The notes beneath the pieces were generated by a model that had not been told where the DNA came from, ran no database searches, and saw only the letters and a program-made list of their open reading frames with translations. From the NCBI RefSeq assembly GCF_000335475.2, contig NZ_ANAH02000005.1:372001-436000 (forward strand): a stretch of DNA of 64,000 nt, written 5' to 3'. The position numbers and the translations under genes are program-made. The number at the start of each line of letters is the position of its first letter. Within the stretch, counting starts at the first letter, position 1. Below, in pieces: positions 59,284-64,000 of the stretch. The stretch comes from Cystobacter fuscus DSM 2262 (GTDB lineage: Bacteria > Myxococcota > Myxococcia > Myxococcales > Myxococcaceae).

Positions 59284-61578
59284 CTACGCGGCCCCGCTTC
59301 GCGCCGGTCGCAGCGACTCGATGAACGCGGTCAGTTCGTCGATGTCGATGGGCTTCACGAAGTGCCGACGGAAGCCCGCCGCGGCAGTGCGTGCGCGGTC
59401 CGTCTCCTGGCCGAAGCCCGTGAGCGCGGCGAAGACGGGGCTCGCCGGCCCCAACCGTTCCCGGATGCGCTCGGCGACCCCGTACCCATCCACTTCTGGC
59501 AGGCCGATATCGAGCAGCGCCATCTCCGGCCGGAAGTCCTCGGCCCGGCTCAGCGCACCCGCCCAATCGTGCGCCACGGCCACCTCGTATCCGCTCAGGC
59601 CCAGCAACTCGGCCAGCGCCTCGGCGGCATCGACATTGTCGTCGACGACGAGGACGCGCACGGCGTGCCCGGGCGTGGCCGCATGGGGAACAAACGCCTT
59701 CCGCACGTCCTCGAGGACCGGAATCTCCGCCTGGACGTGTCGCGGCAGCCAGACCGTGAAGGTGCTGCCCCGACCGGGTCCATCGCTGTGAAGCTCGACA
59801 TGCCCCCCATGCGCCTCGACGAGGCTGCGCACGAGCGCCAGGCCGATGCCCAGTCCGCCCTCGCTGCGATCGAGCGACCGGGGCCCCTGCACGAACGGCT
59901 CGAAGATTCGCGAGCGCAGCTCCGGTGGGATTCCCTGCCCATCGTCCTCGACGGCGAGCGCGATGCTCCCCTCGTGGCCGTGGGCCCGCAGCCGGATGTG
60001 TCCTCCGGAAGGCGTGTAGCGGGCCGCGTTGGTGAGGAGGTTGGCCACCACCTGCGTCAGTCGATCGGCGTCCGCCAGGACGAGCAGCCCCGAGGAGGGC
60101 ACGTGGACCTCCAGGGCATGGCGCCGCTGCTCGATCAGGGGCGAGGCCGCCTCCACGGCCCGGGTGACCACGGACACGAGCTCGAGTGGTTCGCGGCGCA
60201 GCGACATCTGCCCGCGGGTGATCCTCGCCACGTCGAGCAGATCATCCACGAGCCGGACGACGTGCCGGAGTTGCCGCGAGATGACCTCGTGCTCGGGTGT
60301 GCGCGCGAGCCCTCGCCTGCGCAGCAGTTCCAGCGAGCTCACGATGGGGGCGAGGGGGTTGCGCAGCTCGTGTCCGAGCATGGCGAGGAACTCGTCCTTG
60401 GCCCGCGCCGCCGCGACGGCCTCGGCCCGTGCCGCCTCGGCGCTGGCGAGGTGCGCGTCCCGTTCGACCTCCCGCTCGCGCAGCAACAGCCTGGAGCGCT
60501 CCAGGGCCTCACCGAGCCGCGCGAGCTCCCACACGCTGGAGGACGCCATGCGGTGAGGGTGGCCCTCGGCGAGCGCGGCCGCGGCGGCGGAGGCCTCGGA
60601 GATGGAGCGCTCGAGCCGCCGGGAGAAGACCCAGGCGCCGCCCGCGCTCACCAGCAGGAACACGAGCCCCAGGCCCCCGACAGCGAGCATCGAGTCCCAC
60701 ACGGGCGCGTCCAGCAGTCGCCTGGGACTGACGACCGCCGCGGTCCACCCCGAGGGGTTCGAATGGCTGAACGCCACATAGACCCGCTCGCCGTCCATCG
60801 ACACGTCGGCATACAGGCCTTCGAACACGGCCCGGGTCTTCTCGAGAAAAGGGGGCGTCGCCGTCCGCCCCACGAAGCGCTCGGGCTGCCGGGTGCGGGC
60901 CACCACCGTCCCCGCTTCATCCACCAGCACGCGCGTCCATTCCCCGCTGTCGGACGACGGGCTGTCGACAATGCCAGCGAGCGACTGCGGCGTGATGACG
61001 GCCGTGAGCACGTACCGGAGGACGCCCTCGCGCAACACCGGCACCCGGACGGGAAAGGCGAGTTGCTTCCTGGCACCCTTGCCCACCGCGAGACTCCCCA
61101 CGAGGGGTTGGCGGGTCTCGAGGACGCGCGCGAAGCTCTCCCGATCGGCGAGAGCCGGGAGCGCGGTGCCAAACGCATAGGCGGTGTTCACCAGCGGCTG
61201 CCCTTCTGGCGAGAGCAGCAACACGTGCCTCCACGACGGCTGCGTGCGGAGGACCCGCTCACTCTCCCTCTGGAAGGACTCCAGCTCGCCACGATCGAGC
61301 CGGTCGGACTCGGCCAGGGCCTGGAGCGCCTGGATGGAGCCGGACATCTCACGTTCGAAGGACTCCGCGAGCGCGCGGGCCGATTGCACCGCGCGCCGCT
61401 CGACGGCCCCACGCTCCACGCGCGCCAGTTGGAAGGCCACGACCGCGGCGAAGGCGACCGCGGGCAGAAGCGTCCCGCTCACGAGCCGGACGAGGTGCCA
61501 GCGCAGCGGGAAGGGCTGAGGAGGAGCAAGGGGCAAGGGGGACGCTCCCAGGCACCGTAACGAAACGCCACGGGCCAT
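59284..61578 (-). CDS. Cache-domain hybrid histidine kinase with receiver
   Basis: 764 residues from ATG 61578. Two transmembrane helices (about 30-50 and 285-307) bracket a dCache-type sensor (WRHVLLLSPEGQPLVNTAYA, VLVDEAGTVVARTRQPERF). A short linker leads to a HisKA (DEFLAMLGHELRNPLAPIVS), an intact ATPase (LLTNAARYTP, DDGQGIP, GGLGIGLALV) and a C-terminal receiver with Asp in MALLDIGLPEVDGYG and Lys in HFVKPID. A complete hybrid kinase. It begins 24 bases after the dioxygenase gene, on the same strand. A GTG at 61599 is an alternative start. Confidence 0.88.
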   Translation of the reverse strand: MARGVSLRCLGASPLPLAPPQPFPLRWHLVRLVSGTLLPAVAFAAVVAFQLARVERGAVERRAVQSARALAESFEREMSGSIQALQALAESDRLDRGELESFQRESERVLRTQPSWRHVLLLSPEGQPLVNTAYAFGTALPALADRESFARVLETRQPLVGSLAVGKGARKQLAFPVRVPVLREGVLRYVLTAVITPQSLAGIVDSPSSDSGEWTRVLVDEAGTVVARTRQPERFVGRTATPPFLEKTRAVFEGLYADVSMDGERVYVAFSHSNPSGWTAAVVSPRRLLDAPVWDSMLAVGGLGLVFLLVSAGGAWVFSRRLERSISEASAAAAALAEGHPHRMASSSVWELARLGEALERSRLLLREREVERDAHLASAEAARAEAVAAARAKDEFLAMLGHELRNPLAPIVSSLELLRRRGLARTPEHEVISRQLRHVVRLVDDLLDVARITRGQMSLRREPLELVSVVTRAVEAASPLIEQRRHALEVHVPSSGLLVLADADRLTQVVANLLTNAARYTPSGGHIRLRAHGHEGSIALAVEDDGQGIPPELRSRIFEPFVQGPRSLDRSEGGLGIGLALVRSLVEAHGGHVELHSDGPGRGSTFTVWLPRHVQAEIPVLEDVRKAFVPHAATPGHAVRVLVVDDNVDAAEALAELLGLSGYEVAVAHDWAGALSRAEDFRPEMALLDIGLPEVDGYGVAERIRERLGPASPVFAALTGFGQETDRARTAAAGFRRHFVKPIDIDELTAFIESLRPARSGAA

Positions 61579-61602
61579 GCAAACGTCCACCCCGCCCACT
61601 CC

Positions 61603-62514
61603 TCAGGTGTCGTCCGGCTTCACCAATCCCTCGATGGTGTGGGCCTGCACGATGGGCTCCAGCTCTCCCACCACGCGGTAGATCAGGTGCTGGCGCACCA
61701 GCTCCGGCAATGTCTCGACGAAGCTCCGGCTGAGCTGGAGATCATGCCGCTCCGCATTGCGGCCATCCGGCGCGTCCACGCCAAGGACGAGGGTCGGCCG
61801 GGACTTGTCCGAGTGGTTGGCCGTGCCCCGATGGATGGTGAGGGCGGAGCGCGCCGAGATGTCACCCATCTTCGGCATGCGGCGCTGGGCGCGCTCGAGA
61901 TAGCGGGGGTAGAACGAGCGGGGCGGGAACATCCCCTTGTCGAACTCCGGGGAGTCGTCCCACTGCGTGCCGGGCGCGATCTCGAAGGGGCCCATGTCCT
62001 CGGTGACATCCACGGTGGTGAGGTTGAACGCCAGCGAGTTCAGGCGCCGCCCCTTCACCGTCGCCTCCGGAGACGGGAAGTCGCGGTGCCAGGGCTGGTT
62101 CTGGGCGCCAGGGAAGGGAATGTCGAAGCCCAGCTCCACGATCTTGTACTCCGGGCCAAGCACCGCCTCGCACACCGCCACCACCCAGGGGTGGGTGACG
62201 AGGTCGACGAAGCCGCGCAGCCGCTCCGGGTGGATCTCGACATAGTAGCGACTGGGGCCCCGCCCGAGCGCGCCGCCGGGCCGCTTGATGGCCTCCTGGA
62301 AGAGCTGCTCGATGTCCTCCCCCACCTGCTGTACCCAGGCCCGCTCGAAGGCACCCTTCAGGGCGATGATGCCATCCCCATAGAGGCCGCCCAGGATGGA
62401 CGCGGGCTCGTAGCTGGGTCGCGGAAACGTCCGGGTGGAAGTGCTCGAGAGCTCCTCCGCGGGAGTCCTCGCCATTCCCATGGACGCCTGCGTTTCCTGT
62501 CCGTCGTAGTTCAT
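61603..62514 (-). CDS. Phytanoyl-CoA dioxygenase (PhyH) family protein
   Basis: 303 residues from ATG 62514. Fe(II)/2-oxoglutarate oxygenase motifs are visible: H-x-D in PWHRDFPSPE, the distal His in ALTIHRGTANHS and Arg in SDKSRPTLVLGV, which binds 2-oxoglutarate. The fold acts as a hydroxylase or halogenase-like oxygenase on acyl-CoA or small natural products. Substrate unknown. It precedes the cache kinase by 24 bp, so the two may form an operon. Divergent from the MBL-fold gene. Confidence 0.87.
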   Translation of the reverse strand: MNYDGQETQASMGMARTPAEELSSTSTRTFPRPSYEPASILGGLYGDGIIALKGAFERAWVQQVGEDIEQLFQEAIKRPGGALGRGPSRYYVEIHPERLRGFVDLVTHPWVVAVCEAVLGPEYKIVELGFDIPFPGAQNQPWHRDFPSPEATVKGRRLNSLAFNLTTVDVTEDMGPFEIAPGTQWDDSPEFDKGMFPPRSFYPRYLERAQRRMPKMGDISARSALTIHRGTANHSDKSRPTLVLGVDAPDGRNAERHDLQLSRSFVETLPELVRQHLIYRVVGELEPIVQAHTIEGLVKPDDT

Positions 62515-62635
62515 ACCCACTACAACCATGCCCACATCCCCGGGCGCCAGGGCCCGCCCGCCCACCATGCGGCCCACCAACGGTCGAGGCTCCTCCGCGC
62601 TTGCCGTGAGGCGGGGCAGCCGTTACAGCGGGGCC

Positions 62636-63415
62636 ATGATCAATGCCCGGCTGCTTGCTGTGTCGACCCTCTGGCTGTCGCTGTCCCTTCCGGCGTGCAC
62701 GTCCTCCCCGGAGGTGCCCCCTGCCCCCGCCGAGCCGACCCTCTCGGGAGATGCCTTCCCCACGTCCCAGGGCGACCTGATCGTCCACCCGGTCAACCAC
62801 GCGTCCCTCCTGATGAGCTGGGCGGGGAAGACGGTCTACGTCGACCCGGTCGGCGGCGCCGCGCCCTTCGAGGGCCTGCCCTCGCCCGATGTCGTCTTCG
62901 TGACCGATATCCACGCCGATCACCTGAGCGCCGACACGCTGACGGCGCTCGTGAAGGCCGACACGGTGATCGTCGCGCCCCAGGCGGTCCGTGACGCCCT
63001 GCCCGAGAGCCTGCGCGGTGCCACGCAGGTGCTCGCCAATGGAGGGACCCTGACGGTGAAGGACATCGCCGTCGAGGCCATCCCCATGTACAACCTCACA
63101 CCGGACCGCCTTCAGTTCCACGTGAAGGGCCGAGGCAATGGCTACGTGCTGACCGTGGGTGGCGAGCGCGTCTACATCGCGGGCGACACGGAGGACATCC
63201 CCGAGATGAGGCAGCTGCGCGACATCGACGTCGCCTTCGTTCCGATGAACCTGCCCTACACCATGACGGTCGCCCAGGCGGCGGACGCGGTGCGCGAGTT
63301 CAAGCCGAAGGTCGTCTATCCCTACCACTCGCGCGGCAGCGACCCGAACGAGTTCACCCGGCTCGTCGGCACGGACGTGGGCGTCGAGGTGCGCGTGCGC
63401 AACTGGTACGAATAA
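62636..63415 (+). CDS. MBL-fold metal-dependent hydrolase lipoprotein
   Basis: 259 residues. A signal and lipobox L-P-A-C (Cys21) precede an UlaG-type metallo-beta-lactamase fold: first-strand His (HPVNHASLLMSW), the metal motif DIHADHLS (H-x-H-x-D-H form), GDTED and the terminal YPYHSRGS. Members hydrolyse phosphodiesters, lactones or similar substrates. Being a lipoprotein it acts in the periplasm or at the surface. The next gene follows after 11 bp with its own AGGAG. Confidence 0.87.
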   Translation: MINARLLAVSTLWLSLSLPACTSSPEVPPAPAEPTLSGDAFPTSQGDLIVHPVNHASLLMSWAGKTVYVDPVGGAAPFEGLPSPDVVFVTDIHADHLSADTLTALVKADTVIVAPQAVRDALPESLRGATQVLANGGTLTVKDIAVEAIPMYNLTPDRLQFHVKGRGNGYVLTVGGERVYIAGDTEDIPEMRQLRDIDVAFVPMNLPYTMTVAQAADAVREFKPKVVYPYHSRGSDPNEFTRLVGTDVGVEVRVRNWYE

Positions 63416-63426
63416 GGAGACCCTTC

Positions 63427-64000
63427 GTGCTCGATGAAAGGCTCGGCCATGCGCTGGAGGAACTCCGGCGCAAGCTGGATGACGAGGGCAAGCTTCATTC
63501 GCGGGCCCAGCTCGAGCGGTTCTACGCGCTCTTCCGGGAGCGCTTCGGCCCGGAGCGGCTGCTCCAGCTGGACGGGGACGAGTTGCTGTCGCTGATGCAC
63601 GATCATGGCCGGCGCGACGGGCTGGTGTACTGGCTCGAGTTCAAGGACGACGAGGAGTTCCCGGCCATCTTCGGCAGCATCGCCGGAGGCAGCGCGCTCA
63701 AGTTCGGCATCTATCGGCGCAAGGAGACGGGTGCCTGGATGACGGGCAGCCCCACCAATCAGCGGGAACTCTCCCAGTCCGAGGCGGTGCGGATCGCGCA
63801 GCGCCACCGCGATCAACTCCTGCTGGGTATCAGGTTGCTCGAACGACTTCGCTCGAATGGGAGTGACTCGGATTACCTCCGGCTCCAGGAACAGCTCGAG
63901 GCCGCGTCGCCCGAACTCTGCGATCTGTCCTGGAGCCACAAGTACTGGAGCCTGCTGTTTCCCGACAAGCTCGACGACTACCACAACACCGACCATCAGC
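63427..64000 (+). CDS. Probable McrB-like restriction ATPase, N-terminal part (partial)
   Basis: Starts with GTG 63427, with AGGAG 8 bases upstream, and runs off the window (191 codons visible). The residues EFKDDEEFPAIFGSIAGGSA, then FGIYRRKETGAWMTGSP, REL-S-x-x-EAVRIAQRHRDQLL and SHKYWSLLFPDKLDDYHN resemble the N-terminal region of McrB-type AAA+ restriction proteins, which precedes the GTPase/ATPase domain. The defining AAA motifs lie outside the window, so the call is provisional. It is close behind the MBL-fold gene. Confidence 0.5.
   Translation, partial: MLDERLGHALEELRRKLDDEGKLHSRAQLERFYALFRERFGPERLLQLDGDELLSLMHDHGRRDGLVYWLEFKDDEEFPAIFGSIAGGSALKFGIYRRKETGAWMTGSPTNQRELSQSEAVRIAQRHRDQLLLGIRLLERLRSNGSDSDYLRLQEQLEAASPELCDLSWSHKYWSLLFPDKLDDYHNTDHQ

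Overview
The window is about 70% GC and carries features typical of a Cystobacterineae-type myxobacterium (Myxococcota): many secreted lipoproteins, an Oar-like TonB-dependent receptor, Cys-rich myxobacterial domains, five- and seven-bladed beta-propellers, secreted polysaccharide and lipid hydrolases, and six sensor histidine kinases in 64 kb. No rRNA, tRNA or CRISPR array was seen. Genus-level assignment is inference.

Left region, 1-10.2 kb: end of an FN3-type protein, an Oar-like receptor with a lipoprotein, a MaoC-type hydratase, a large CxxCH-containing lipoprotein, an outer-membrane barrel candidate and a secreted phospholipase C with a C-terminal beta/gamma-crystallin domain. At 10.2-13.7 kb a tightly overlapped three-gene operon encodes a receiver-STAS protein, a PhnD-like binding protein and a histidine kinase, which looks like one ligand-sensing pathway. 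At 13.9-21 kb lie an MshEN/pseudo-receiver protein, a tetR-amylase operon with a perfect 18-bp palindromic operator, an NlpC/P60 protein, a GH16 glucanase and lactate dehydrogenase.

Middle region, 21-33 kb: a CBM/propeller protein, a low-GC two-gene island (Cys-rich lipoprotein plus a small partner resembling SitA/SitI-type toxin-immunity loci), a GCS2 ligase, a PG-binding amidase, and a P450 divergent from a SAM-dependent methyltransferase. The methyltransferase leader contains mutually exclusive RNA helices ending in a Shine-Dalgarno-sequestering hairpin. A PAS histidine kinase and a patatin follow.

Accessory region, 33-49.4 kb: a mosaic of gene fragments and mobile DNA. It contains an IS91-type transposase remnant, a DUF5372-like plus large serine recombinase unit, a nearly intact IS630 element with 32-bp inverted repeats and TA flanks, a broken family-B-polymerase-like gene, a truncated prolyl aminopeptidase, and three copies or pieces of one HxlR regulator gene. 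Intact cargo or neighbours are a dCache histidine kinase, an actinobacterial-looking GH62 arabinofuranosidase, a 14-repeat RCC1 lipoprotein and another lipoprotein.

Right region, 49.4-64 kb: an epoxide-hydrolase-like gene divergent from the intact HxlR regulator across direct-repeat operator candidates, DUF2277 and DUF5335 proteins, three more histidine kinases (one with a receiver whose phospho-Asp is replaced by Glu), an S9 peptidase, a GH43-like protein, a PhyH dioxygenase, an MBL-fold lipoprotein and, at the edge, the start of a probable McrB-like restriction ATPase.
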